A stretch of DNA of 48,402 bases from Candidatus Omnitrophota bacterium (GTDB lineage Bacteria; Omnitrophota; Gorgyraeia; Aquiviventales; Aquiviventaceae), in assembly GCA_016180575.1 (NCBI GenBank), contig JACPAY010000007.1:77642-126043 (forward strand), in the 5' to 3' direction. The notes beneath the pieces are model-generated. The model saw only the letters and a program-made list of their open reading frames with translations, made no database searches and was not told the DNA's origin. Below, one piece after another: positions 20,881-29,900 of the stretch (the first letter of the stretch is position 1; each line of letters opens with the position of its first letter). Both the position numbers and the translations under genes were made by a program.

Positions 20881-23076
20881 ATGGCCCAGCCACTCTACGT
20901 TGCCTTCGTCTGGCACATGCACCAGCCCTACTACCGGGACCTGGCGACCGGCGGCTGCGCCCTGCCGTGGGTCCGGCTCCACGCCGTCAAAGACTACCTG
21001 GACATGGTCGAGCGCCTGTCGCGCTTTCCCGCCATCCACCAGACCTTCAACCTGGTCCCCTCGCTCCTGGACCAGCTGGAGGAGTACCTGCCGCCCGCCA
21101 GCCGCTCCGACGCGTTCCTGGACCTCTCGCGCAAGCCAGCCGCCAGCCTCTCGGGAGAGGAGCAACGGTTCCTCCTGCGGTGGTTCTTTCTCGCCCACAT
21201 CGAGCGGATGATCAGGCCGTCCCCGCGCTACCATGACCTGCTCGCCAAACGCGGCCTGGAGGTGCGGGGCGAGGATTGGCCGAGGATCCAGAAACGCTTC
21301 CACGCCCAGGACTATCTCGACCTCCAGGTCTGGTTCAACCTGTCCTGGATCGACCCCTGGCTGCGCCGCCAGGAGCCCGGGCTGGCGGCGTTGGAGCAGA
21401 AAGGCGCCCACTTCACCGAGGAAGAGAAGGGCCGCGTCCTGGACCATCAGCTGGCGCTGATGGCGCGGGTCATCCCCGCCTATCGGGAGGCGGCCCGGCG
21501 CGGGCAGGTGGAGCTGACGACCTCGCCCTACTACCACCCCATCCTGCCGCTCCTGTGCGACAGCCGCGCGGCCCTGTCCGCCCTGCCGCACCTGCCGCTG
21601 CCGGCACGGCTGTTCCGGCATCCCGACGACGCCCGGTGGCAGCTCGGCGAGGCGCTGCGCCGGCACCAGGCGGCATTCGGAGCGCCTGCCGCCGGCGTCT
21701 GGCCTTCGGAGGGCAGCGTCAGCGAGGAGACCATCCAGCTGGCGATCGAGGCGGGGGTGCGCTGGGTCGCCACGGACGAGGCGATCCTGTGGCGGACGCT
21801 CAAGAGCGCCCGCGCCCCCTCGCAGCTGTACCGGCCCCATCTCCTGCGCCGGAAGGGCGGGCAGACCGCAATCGTCTTCCGCGACCGGGAGCTCTCCGAC
21901 GTGATCGGCTTCGTCTACAGCCAGTGGGACCCCGCAACCGCCGTGGGCGATTTCCTCAACCGGCTCGGCGCCATCCACCAGCAGTTCCGGTCCGCCTCCC
22001 AGCCGGCGCTCGTCACCGTCATCCTGGACGGCGAGAACGCCTGGGAGTTCTATCCGAACGACGGCCATGAGTTCCTGGAGCGCCTCTACGGGGCGCTCGC
22101 CGCGGATGAGCGGTTCCGGTGCGTGACCGTCAGCGAGTTCCTCGCGAGCCATCCGGTCGAGCAGGCTGAGTCGCTGCCGGACCTCGCCAGCGGGTCATGG
22201 ATCGACGGCAACTTCGCCACCTGGATCGGCCATCCGGAGAAAAACGCGGCCTGGGCGCTGCTCGCCCAGGCGCGGGAAACACTCGCCCCGCTGCGCCGGG
22301 ACGATCCCGCCACCGTCCAGGCGTGGCGGTCGCTGGGTATCGCGGAAGGCAGCGACTGGATGTGGTGGTTCGGCGACACCCACTTCTCCGCCCAGGCCGA
22401 GGAGTTCGACCAGCTCTTCCGGACGCACCTGGCCAACGTCTACCGGCTCGCGGGCCTTGAGCCGCCGGCGGAGCTGCAGCAGCCGATCCGGCGCCGAGCG
22501 GCGGAAGCCCCCCATGGGCCGACCGGGATGCTGCACCCCACCATCGATGGGCGGGAGACGTCCTACTACGAGTGGCTCTACGCGGGCCGGATCGACCTGA
22601 CCCAGCAGTACGCCGCCATCCAACGCAGCGAGCAGTGCCTCCACCGGCTTGCCTACGGATTTGACGAGACGCACCACTATTTTCGCCTCGACCTGGACCG
22701 CGCGGTCCTCAGCCGCGTGACCGCCTGGGCCATTGAGCTGACCCTCGCTGAGGAGGTCGAGGTCCGCATCGCCCCGGCCCCTGGCGCGCCGCCCGGCGAA
22801 TGGAAGGGAACCTCCGGCGTGTTCCCGATTCATGCCGAGCTACGGCCTGCCGAGTCCGAAACGACCGCAGCATCTCGCGAGCTGCGGTGCGCCCTGGGAC
22901 GCCTCCTGGAACTGGCCGTTCCCCGGCACAGCCTTCCGCTCAAGCCTGGTGAGAAGCTCCGGCTGATCGTGACGCTCAGGGCAGGGAAGGACGTCCTCGA
23001 GCGCTACCCCGCCGAAGGCGCCTTTGAGCTCAGCGCCTCTCCGGCAGACCTGGAGGCCCAGGCCTGGCCTGTCTAA
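20881..23076 (+). CDS. Glycoside hydrolase family 57 protein
   Basis: MAQPLYVAFVWHMHQPYYRD, FNLVPSLLDQL, GVWPSEGSVSEE, LDGENAWEFYPNDGHEFLERLY. Confidence 0.9.
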   Translation: MAQPLYVAFVWHMHQPYYRDLATGGCALPWVRLHAVKDYLDMVERLSRFPAIHQTFNLVPSLLDQLEEYLPPASRSDAFLDLSRKPAASLSGEEQRFLLRWFFLAHIERMIRPSPRYHDLLAKRGLEVRGEDWPRIQKRFHAQDYLDLQVWFNLSWIDPWLRRQEPGLAALEQKGAHFTEEEKGRVLDHQLALMARVIPAYREAARRGQVELTTSPYYHPILPLLCDSRAALSALPHLPLPARLFRHPDDARWQLGEALRRHQAAFGAPAAGVWPSEGSVSEETIQLAIEAGVRWVATDEAILWRTLKSARAPSQLYRPHLLRRKGGQTAIVFRDRELSDVIGFVYSQWDPATAVGDFLNRLGAIHQQFRSASQPALVTVILDGENAWEFYPNDGHEFLERLYGALAADERFRCVTVSEFLASHPVEQAESLPDLASGSWIDGNFATWIGHPEKNAAWALLAQARETLAPLRRDDPATVQAWRSLGIAEGSDWMWWFGDTHFSAQAEEFDQLFRTHLANVYRLAGLEPPAELQQPIRRRAAEAPHGPTGMLHPTIDGRETSYYEWLYAGRIDLTQQYAAIQRSEQCLHRLAYGFDETHHYFRLDLDRAVLSRVTAWAIELTLAEEVEVRIAPAPGAPPGEWKGTSGVFPIHAELRPAESETTAASRELRCALGRLLELAVPRHSLPLKPGEKLRLIVTLRAGKDVLERYPAEGAFELSASPADLEAQAWPV

Positions 23077-23090
23077 CCCCGAATCGCGCC

Positions 23091-23119
23091 TTGATTTACC
23101 GACGGCGGTGGTCTATAAT
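23091..23119 (+). promoter_or_regulatory. Candidate promoter TTGATT-N17-TATAAT
   Basis: TTGATT 23091-23096, TATAAT 23114-23119; ATG at 23140, no obvious SD. Confidence 0.65.
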
Positions 23120-23139
23120 GAGGTTTTCCTCTGACCCAA

Positions 23140-24243
23140 ATGAAGCCGATCCGAATTGCCATCGCCGGCGTGGGGAACTGCGCGAGCTCGCTCCTGCAGG
23201 GGCTGCGCTACTACGCAACCCCCCACGTCAACAACGGCCGGTCCGTGCGGGGCCTGTTGCATCCCCGCATCGGCTCCTACACCCCCTCCGACATCCAGGT
23301 CGTCGCCGCGTTCGACATTGACGCGCGCAAGGTCGGCAAGCCGCTTGAGGCTGCCTGCACTGCCCCCCCGAACTGCACCGCTCAGTTCATCCGGCGCTTC
23401 CCCCGCTACGGCGTCCGCGTCCAGATGGGGCCGGTGCTGGACGGGGTCGCCTCGCACATGCGCCGGTACCCCAGCGCCCAGACCTTCGTCGTCTCGAAGG
23501 CGCGCCCCGTCGATGTCGCCCGCGTCCTGAAGGAGTCCGGCGCCGAGATCCTTCTGAACTACCTGCCGGTCGGGTCCCAGCGCGCGACGGAGGCCTACGC
23601 GAACGCCTGCCTGTCGGCCGGGGTGAGCCTGCTCAACTGCATCCCGGTCTTCATCGCGTCCGACCGGCGGTGGGCGGCCCGCTTCGCCGCGCGCGGCATC
23701 CCGCTCATCGGCGATGACGTCAAGAGCCAGGTCGGCGCCACCATCCTGCATCGGGCGCTCGCCAGGCTCTTCCTGGAGCGCGGGGCGGCCATCGACCGGA
23801 CCTACCAGCTGAACGTCGGCGGCAACACCGACTTCCTGAACATGCTCAATCAGGACCGCCTGAAGATGAAGAAGGTGTCCAAAACCGAGGCGGTCCAGTC
23901 CGTCCTCCTCAAGCGCCTCGACAGCACCGATATCCACATCGGCCCGAGCGACTACGTCCCCTGGCAACGTGACCGGAAGGTCTGCTTCCTGCGGATCGAG
24001 GGCCGGGGGTTCGGCGATTGCCCGATCGAGCTCGAGGCGCGGCTCTCGGTGGAGGACTCGCCGAACAGCGCCGGCATGACGATTGACGCCATCCGGTGCC
24101 TGCGCCTCGCCCGCGACCGGCACCTGAGCGGGCCCTTGCTGTCCATCTCCGCATGGACCATGAAGCACCCGCCCCAGCCCATGCCGGATGAGCAGGCCAG
24201 CCAGCTGGTCGAGGCCTTCATCCGTGGCAGCAGCAACCGCTAG
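23140..24243 (+). CDS. myo-Inositol-1-phosphate synthase
   Basis: IAIAGVGNCASSLLQGLRYY, IGDDVKSQVGATILHRALARLF, NVGGNTDFLNM. Confidence 0.92.
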   Translation: MKPIRIAIAGVGNCASSLLQGLRYYATPHVNNGRSVRGLLHPRIGSYTPSDIQVVAAFDIDARKVGKPLEAACTAPPNCTAQFIRRFPRYGVRVQMGPVLDGVASHMRRYPSAQTFVVSKARPVDVARVLKESGAEILLNYLPVGSQRATEAYANACLSAGVSLLNCIPVFIASDRRWAARFAARGIPLIGDDVKSQVGATILHRALARLFLERGAAIDRTYQLNVGGNTDFLNMLNQDRLKMKKVSKTEAVQSVLLKRLDSTDIHIGPSDYVPWQRDRKVCFLRIEGRGFGDCPIELEARLSVEDSPNSAGMTIDAIRCLRLARDRHLSGPLLSISAWTMKHPPQPMPDEQASQLVEAFIRGSSNR

Positions 24244-25108
24244 CCCTCCCGAGTCGTCTCTCCACTCCGCGCCCCCTGAGACCTGCCGCACCGCCTGGTG
24301 GGCCGTGGGACGATTCGTCCTCTCGCTCCTGCTCATCAGCGCGATCCTGACCCTGCTCGCCGCGCCCTGGACATCCCTCTCCTGGTGGAAGGTCTTCCGG
24401 CGCTGCGTGTCCATCGCGGCGGCGCTCAGCCTTTGGCTCTGCATCCGGAGGTGGGAGGGACGGTCGCTCCGCGCCTACGGGCTGGGCGCCTGGGCGGGAT
24501 CCGGGGGAGGGAAGCGCCAGCTCCGCTTCGGCCTCGGGCTTGGCCTGGCGGCACTGGGGATGATGCTGGGGATCGGCGTGGCGAGCGGGGCGGTGCGCTT
24601 TGAGCTCACCCCGGACCGCGTGCGGCTCTGGCGCACCGTGCTGGGGTTCGTGCCGGTCGCGGCGCTGGTCAGCGTCTTGGAAGAGCTCGTCTTCCGCGGG
24701 CTCCTGCTCCAGCGCCTGATGGCCTGCTCCACGCCGCTGGCGGTGGGGCTGAGCAGCGCCTGCTATGCGCTCGTCCACCTGAAGGAGTCCACGTTCACGG
24801 CGCAGGCTTCGCGCGAGCTGGGCGGGCTCTTTCTCCTGGGGGTCGTCCTGTCGCTCAGCTACCTGCGCACACGGCAGCTGTATCTCGCGATCGGCCTGCA
24901 CGCCGTCCTGGCGTACGGCGCGAGGGTGAACAAGCTGGTGATCGCGTTCGCCGACCCGTCAAATGCGTGGCTCGTCGGGACAAGCCGGCTCGTGGACGGC
25001 GTGCTGGCGTGGGCGGCGCTGGCTGGGGCCGGCGGCTGCGTGCTGTGGTGGACCCGGCGGATGGGCGTCACGAATCCGGGAAGAGCTCTTTCTTCTGCGC
25101 GTCGGTGA
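24224..25108 (+). CDS. CPBP family intramembrane metalloprotease
   Basis: EELVFRGLLLQRL, HLKESTF, multiple TM segments; alternative starts possible. Confidence 0.8.
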   Translation: MAAATASPPESSLHSAPPETCRTAWWAVGRFVLSLLLISAILTLLAAPWTSLSWWKVFRRCVSIAAALSLWLCIRRWEGRSLRAYGLGAWAGSGGGKRQLRFGLGLGLAALGMMLGIGVASGAVRFELTPDRVRLWRTVLGFVPVAALVSVLEELVFRGLLLQRLMACSTPLAVGLSSACYALVHLKESTFTAQASRELGGLFLLGVVLSLSYLRTRQLYLAIGLHAVLAYGARVNKLVIAFADPSNAWLVGTSRLVDGVLAWAALAGAGGCVLWWTRRMGVTNPGRALSSARR

Positions 25109-25358
25109 GCGTGCGCTTGACCGCGTTCACGACGCGCGTGAGCTCAAGGTCGAGCGCGGTGATGAAGGAGAGCAGCCGCTGGGTGAGCCAAAACACGCCG
25201 CAGAGGGCGACGCCGAGCACCGAGGTCGCCATCTGGAGTTCGGGGGCGGGGACGAGGAGGAGGTAGAGGAAAACCCCCACCGCCATGAGGATGAGGTAGA
25301 TCTTCAGCCGATCCACCGTCTGCAGAAAGCGGCGGTCTCTCGGATTCAGCATAGCCAT
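25068..25358 (-). CDS. Small membrane protein of unknown function
   Basis: 96 aa with two hydrophobic segments; divergent from the HAD gene. Confidence 0.6.
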   Translation of the reverse strand: MAMLNPRDRRFLQTVDRLKIYLILMAVGVFLYLLLVPAPELQMATSVLGVALCGVFWLTQRLLSFITALDLELTRVVNAVKRTLTDAQKKELFPDS

Positions 25359-25372
25359 AGTATAACCAGCCG

Positions 25373-26083
25373 ATGCCTTCCGTGCAAGACCCCCTGACGA
25401 CGGCCTGCTTCGATTTCGACGGCGTCCTCATCGATACGATGCCGCTGCACGCCCGCGCGTGGCAGGAGGCGGCGAAGCCGCTCGGCCTCGGCGTCTCGCG
25501 GCGGGCCATCTACGAGTGGGAAGGGGAGTCCGGCATCGTCACGGCGCGCAAGCTCCTCTCCCGGCGCCGCCTCTCCCAGGCCTCGGCGGCGGCGCTGCTC
25601 CGGGACAAAGAGCGCCGCTTCCAGCAGCTGGCGCGCCGCGTCCGCATCAAGCCGGCGCTGGCCGCCCTGCTGGGGCGGCTCTCGCGGCGGGGCATCCGTC
25701 TTGGCCTGGTGACGGGGACGTCGGCCGGGGAGCTGCGCCGCGTGATGCCGCCTGCGCTCTTGGCGAGATTCCATGCCGTCATCACGGGGGATGAGGTGCG
25801 CCGCGGGAAGCCACACCCGGAGCCCTATCTCAAGGCCCTGCGGCGATTGCGGGCCAGCCCCCGCCGAACCATTGTGATCGAGAACGCCCCGTATGGCATC
25901 CGGTCGGCGCGCCGGGCCAGGGTCGGCGTCGTCATCGCCCTGGCCAGCTCGTTGCCGCCCCAGTTCCTCCGGGAAGCGCACGGCGTCGTCCGATCCGTGC
26001 GGGAGTTGTGCGCCGTCGTCGAGCGATTGACAATGCCGCAACACTCCCGATACAATAGCCGGGCCAAAGACAAGGAGACATGA
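25373..26083 (+). CDS. HAD superfamily hydrolase (beta-phosphoglucomutase-like)
   Basis: CFDFDGVLIDTMPLHARAWQEA, LGLVTGTSAGEL, ENAPYGIRSARRA. Confidence 0.88.
   Translation: MPSVQDPLTTACFDFDGVLIDTMPLHARAWQEAAKPLGLGVSRRAIYEWEGESGIVTARKLLSRRRLSQASAAALLRDKERRFQQLARRVRIKPALAALLGRLSRRGIRLGLVTGTSAGELRRVMPPALLARFHAVITGDEVRRGKPHPEPYLKALRRLRASPRRTIVIENAPYGIRSARRARVGVVIALASSLPPQFLREAHGVVRSVRELCAVVERLTMPQHSRYNSRAKDKET
26027..26056 (+). promoter_or_regulatory. Candidate promoter TTGACA-N18-TACAAT
   Basis: TTGACA 26027-26032, TACAAT 26051-26056; ATG at 26080. Confidence 0.65.
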
Positions 26084-26421
26084 TGGCCATGAGACGGCTC
26101 GCGCATCGGGCGGCGCTCGCGATCAGCCTGGTGGGGCTCGCGGGGTCGCCAGCCTGGGCTCAAGACCCGATCCACAAAATGGGGCGTGGGGTCGCGAACG
26201 TCCTGACAGGCTGGATTGAGCTCCCAAAACAGATCCACCTCGGCAAGCAGGAAGACAACCCGGTCGCGGGGATCGGCTGGGGGCTCCTGAAGGGCGCCGG
26301 ACTCACGGTGCTGCGCGCCGGCGTGGGGGTCTACGAGGCGGTGACGTTTCCGCTGCCGTATCCGAAAGGCTTCGCGTCGCCCTATGAACAGATGGAACTG
26401 ACCGATTACGCCTGGGAATAG
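26080..26421 (+). CDS. TIGR04073-like (exosortase-system-associated) small secreted protein
   Basis: Signal peptide; HKMGRGVANVLTGWIELPKQI...GAGLTVLRAGVGVYEAVTFPLPYP. Confidence 0.75.
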   Translation: MMAMRRLAHRAALAISLVGLAGSPAWAQDPIHKMGRGVANVLTGWIELPKQIHLGKQEDNPVAGIGWGLLKGAGLTVLRAGVGVYEAVTFPLPYPKGFASPYEQMELTDYAWE

Positions 26422-26458
26422 CTGCCTCGCGGCCCTGGCAACCGCTGGCCTGCTGGCC

Positions 26459-27232
26459 TTGCCGGGCCAAGCCTTGAGCGGCGAAGCGCCGGGAAGCCGC
26501 CTGCACCCGCGCGTCGGCGAGCGGCTGAGCTTCCATGGCCGGTGGATGGGGGTGCCGGTCGGCCACGGCTGGATCGAGGTCAAGGAGATCGTCGAGCTTG
26601 AGGGGCGGCGGGCCTACCATATCGAAGCCCAGGGCCACTCCAACGAGCTCTTGTCCGCCTTCTATCCCATCCACGACGTCATCCATTCCTACCTGGACGC
26701 GGAGACGCTCCAGCCGCTCCGCTTCGAGAAAAGCCAGCGCGAAGGGCACTACCGGGCGGATGAGGTGGTGGTGTTCGACCAGGGCTCGCGCCGCGCGACC
26801 TACCGGTCGCTCCTCAACCAGTCCGTGAAGGACATCGAGCTGCCAGGGGAGGTCCAGGACCTCATCAGCGCCCTCTACTGGTTCCGCAACCAGCCGCTCC
26901 GCTTCGACGAGACGCTCACCCTGGACCTCTACACGGATGAGAAGATTTACCGGACGGACGTCGCGGTCGGGGCGCCCTTCCTGCTGGAGCTGTTAAAGCG
27001 CGGGACGTTCCGGTGCTTCGCAGTGGAACCGCAGGCCTCCTTCAAAGGGCTCCTGGTGAAGCGGGGGCGGCTCTGGGCCTACGTGACGGCTGATGAGCAT
27101 CGGTTGCCGCTCCTCGTGAAAGCCACCACCCCCTGGGGGCAGATGACCGCCGTCCTCGATGAGACATCCATCCCGACGGCCCTGCCGGCCCGGATCCCAG
27201 CAGATGCGCGCCGTGGTGCAGCGGGTCCGTAG
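26459..27232 (+). CDS. DUF3108 family protein (5' end uncertain)
   Basis: VGERLSFHGRWMGVPVGHGWIEV...YHIEAQGHSNELLSAFYPIHDVIHSYLD. Confidence 0.75.
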   Translation: MPGQALSGEAPGSRLHPRVGERLSFHGRWMGVPVGHGWIEVKEIVELEGRRAYHIEAQGHSNELLSAFYPIHDVIHSYLDAETLQPLRFEKSQREGHYRADEVVVFDQGSRRATYRSLLNQSVKDIELPGEVQDLISALYWFRNQPLRFDETLTLDLYTDEKIYRTDVAVGAPFLLELLKRGTFRCFAVEPQASFKGLLVKRGRLWAYVTADEHRLPLLVKATTPWGQMTAVLDETSIPTALPARIPADARRGAAGP

Positions 27233-27338
27233 CGACGCCCTCCGCCAGCCTATTCCTTGAGCTCCATAAAACGTCTTATAATAGATATTCTGTAAAATAA
27301 TAGCTACCTTTGGCGCTCCAGTGGGTAACCATGAGGAG

Positions 27339-28226
27339 CTACGGCAGATTGGCCTGAAAAAAGCTGGCAAGACGCATGTGATACGCGTCGGGGTCGAGCG
27401 AAAACCCCTCGAGATGGCCGGCGTGGTCGATCACCCAGAGCTCCTTCGGCTCGCCCGCCCGGTCAGCGATGCGGTGGCTCCCCTCGAGCGGCATCCGGGG
27501 GTCCGTCGCGCCGTGGATGAGCAGCAACGGCCGTGGAGCGAGCCGGGCGGCGCTCTCCTCCGGTGAAACCTGCCTCGGCCAGACCCCGAAGCGCAGGCGG
27601 TAGGTCGCCAGCACGAACCATCGGAACGGCAGCCGCGGCAACAAGGGGTACATGAGGCTCATGTGCCGGCCGATCGACTCCTCCAGGTTCGGATAGGGGC
27701 TGTCGGCGGCCACCGCCCCGATGCGCTCGTCCCTCGCGGCCACCATCAGGGCCACGGCGCCCCCCATCGAGATCCCATAGACCCCATAGGGGGCCGCGGG
27801 GATGTCCGGCTGCTGTCCGAGGAAGCTCAGCGCCCCCTCCAGATCGCGCTGCTCGCGCCATCCGAATGAGGTCACCCGCCCATGACTGCCGCCATGGCCC
27901 CGGAAGTCGAACAAGAACAGGTTGAACCCCGCCTCGTGCAGCCCTGCGGCGATGTCCAGGAGGTCGGCGCGGTTGGCTCCCAGCCCATGGCACAGCAGGA
28001 TCCAGGGGCGGGACGGCTCACCGGGGATCTTCCAGCCTTCCAGCCTGGTCCCATCGGTGGCCTGGAACTCGACGGTTTCCGAGCCGAGGTGGAGGAGCTC
28101 CGGCGCCTGGGCGATCGGCATCCGCGGCAGGACGGTGTTGCGCAGGAAGAGGGCCGCGGAGAGACACCACGTCCAGAAGACCGCCAGGAAGAGGATTTCA
28201 AGGACGAGCACGAGCGGACGGCTCAC
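27339..28226 (-). CDS. Alpha/beta hydrolase with N-terminal TM segment
   Basis: LLCHGLGANRADL, DFRGHGGS, GISMGGAVA. Confidence 0.88.
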   Translation of the reverse strand: MSRPLVLVLEILFLAVFWTWCLSAALFLRNTVLPRMPIAQAPELLHLGSETVEFQATDGTRLEGWKIPGEPSRPWILLCHGLGANRADLLDIAAGLHEAGFNLFLFDFRGHGGSHGRVTSFGWREQRDLEGALSFLGQQPDIPAAPYGVYGISMGGAVALMVAARDERIGAVAADSPYPNLEESIGRHMSLMYPLLPRLPFRWFVLATYRLRFGVWPRQVSPEESAARLAPRPLLLIHGATDPRMPLEGSHRIADRAGEPKELWVIDHAGHLEGFSLDPDAYHMRLASFFQANLP

Positions 28227-28621
28227 TTGACGGTGCTGCCGGCCCGGATGGGCCGCTCGGGCGCGACCAGCACGATGGCGCCGCTGTCGGATGCCGCCAG
28301 GACCATCCCCTGGCTCTCCACGCCCCGCAGCGTCGCCGGCTTCATGTTGGCGACCACCACGACGTGCTTGCCGATGAGGTCTGCGGCCTGATAGGAGCCC
28401 TTGATCCCGGCCACGAGCCGCCGCGGGGCTCCCTCACCGATATCCACGGTCAAGACGAGCAGCCGGTCGGCGTTGGGGTGGTCCTCGGCGGCCGTCACCA
28501 CGCCGATGCGAAGCGCGAGGCGCTGGAACTCCTCAATGGAGATCGCAGCGGGCTGCGGCGCGGGGGCGGGCTTCCCTGCCCCCTCACCAATGGGATGGAC
28601 GGGGGGGCCTGCCTCGCTCAT
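28223..28621 (-). CDS. Stand-alone tRNA-binding domain protein (MetRS C-terminal / Trbp111-like)
   Basis: LRIGVVTAAEDHPNADRLLVLTVDIGEGAPRRLVAGI...GKHVVVVANMKPATLRGVESQGMVLAA. Confidence 0.88.
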   Translation of the reverse strand: MSEAGPPVHPIGEGAGKPAPAPQPAAISIEEFQRLALRIGVVTAAEDHPNADRLLVLTVDIGEGAPRRLVAGIKGSYQAADLIGKHVVVVANMKPATLRGVESQGMVLAASDSGAIVLVAPERPIRAGSTVK

Positions 28622-28896
28622 GTGGCGGCCGGGCCCGACGCCAGGACCGGGGCTTCCTGTGGGGGGACCATGGAGATGGCGTCCCAGGGGCAGATCTTCT
28701 CGCAGAGCCAGCAGCCGATGCACTTCGGCTGGTCGACGATGCACGTGCTGTTGAGACCGGCGTATTCCGGCCCCGGCAGCTTGTCGATGCAATCGACCGG
28801 GCAGACCGCCACGCACACCTCGCAGCCGGTGCAGCTGTCGGGGTTGATGAGCGCCTTCGGCCGTCCCTTCCTCGGCTGCAGGGTCGCGACCGCCAT
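28618..28896 (-). CDS. 4Fe-4S dicluster ferredoxin
   Basis: CTGCEVCVAVCPVDCI and CIGCWLCEKICPWDAI. Confidence 0.92.
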   Translation of the reverse strand: MAVATLQPRKGRPKALINPDSCTGCEVCVAVCPVDCIDKLPGPEYAGLNSTCIVDQPKCIGCWLCEKICPWDAISMVPPQEAPVLASGPAAT

Positions 28897-28898
28897 GG

Positions 28899-29345
28899 TC
28901 AGGTCTTGGGTTTCAGCCGCTCGGCCACAAGCCCGCTGACCATCTTGCCCTCGGCCGCTCCGGCCGCCTTGCCCATCACGTACTTCATGACCGGGCCCTG
29001 GGCCGGCCCCACGGCGGCGATCGCTTCCTCGATGAGCCGCTTCAGCGCCTCGGGCGGAAGCGGCTGCGGCAGATAGCCGTTCAGCAAGGCCAGTTCCTCC
29101 GTCGCTGGCGCCAGCACGTCGTCGCGGCGGCCCTGCTTGGCGGATTCGATCGTCTCGCGGCACTGCTTCGCCTGCTGGGCGATGACCTGGAGGACCTCCT
29201 GGTCGTCCAGGGCCGGCTTGCGCTTCTCAATGGCCGCGCGCTGCATGGCCGCCTTGATGAGGCGCAGGGTGTCCACCCGCCGGCGCTCGCCGGCCTTCAG
29301 GGCGGTCTTATAGTCGGCTTCAATCCGTTCCGTGAGCGTGGCCAT
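28899..29345 (-). CDS. GatB/YqeY domain protein
   Basis: LTERIEADYKTALKAGERRRVDTLRLIKAAMQ...NGYLPQPL...GPVMKYVMGK. Confidence 0.92.
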   Translation of the reverse strand: MATLTERIEADYKTALKAGERRRVDTLRLIKAAMQRAAIEKRKPALDDQEVLQVIAQQAKQCRETIESAKQGRRDDVLAPATEELALLNGYLPQPLPPEALKRLIEEAIAAVGPAQGPVMKYVMGKAAGAAEGKMVSGLVAERLKPKT

Positions 29346-29375
29346 AGCCTATTGTCGCATCAAAGGGAGAGAGCG

Positions 29376-29900
29376 TCAAATCAGATGCCGGGCAAACAGC
29401 ACGCCGATGATGGACTTGGCGTCACAGATGGCGCCGGAGCGGATCTTCGCCAGCGCCGCCCGGACCGACAGGACGACCGGCCGGACCGACTCATCCGGGT
29501 CCGGCCGCGACCGGACAGGGGTCAGCCCCTCCGCAAGAAAGATCGTGATCTGCTCCGTGGTGAACCCCGGGGCGGTGTAGAACGCCCCGAGACGGCGCAG
29601 CCGTCGGGCGCGCCACCCGGTCTCCTCTTGCAGCTCGCGCGCGGCGCACGCGCGCCTGGGCTCCCCAGGCTCCAGGGTGCCGGCCGGCAGCTCGAGCAGC
29701 TCCCGCCTGACGGCGCGGCGGTACTGGCGCACGAACACGATGTGGGAGCGGTCGAGCATGGGCACAATCACGGCGGCGCCCGGATGGCGCACCGTCTCGC
29801 GGACGATGCGCCGGCCGCGGACCTCCAGGACCTCCTGGACGAGCTGGATGATGCGTCCCCGGTAGCGGGTGGCGCGCCGGATGAGCCTGACGCGCGCCAT
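29376..29900 (-). CDS. Nudix hydrolase (ADP-ribose pyrophosphatase-like)
   Basis: Nudix box: RRACAARELQEETGW; ELPAGTLEPGE. Confidence 0.9.
   Translation of the reverse strand: MARVRLIRRATRYRGRIIQLVQEVLEVRGRRIVRETVRHPGAAVIVPMLDRSHIVFVRQYRRAVRRELLELPAGTLEPGEPRRACAARELQEETGWRARRLRRLGAFYTAPGFTTEQITIFLAEGLTPVRSRPDPDESVRPVVLSVRAALAKIRSGAICDAKSIIGVLFARHLI

Noticed and set aside
22865-22887. Hairpin ccgcagc-atctcgcga-gctgcgg inside the GH57 gene
   Set aside because: Short 7-bp stem in GC-rich coding sequence; expected by chance and not similar to the element family
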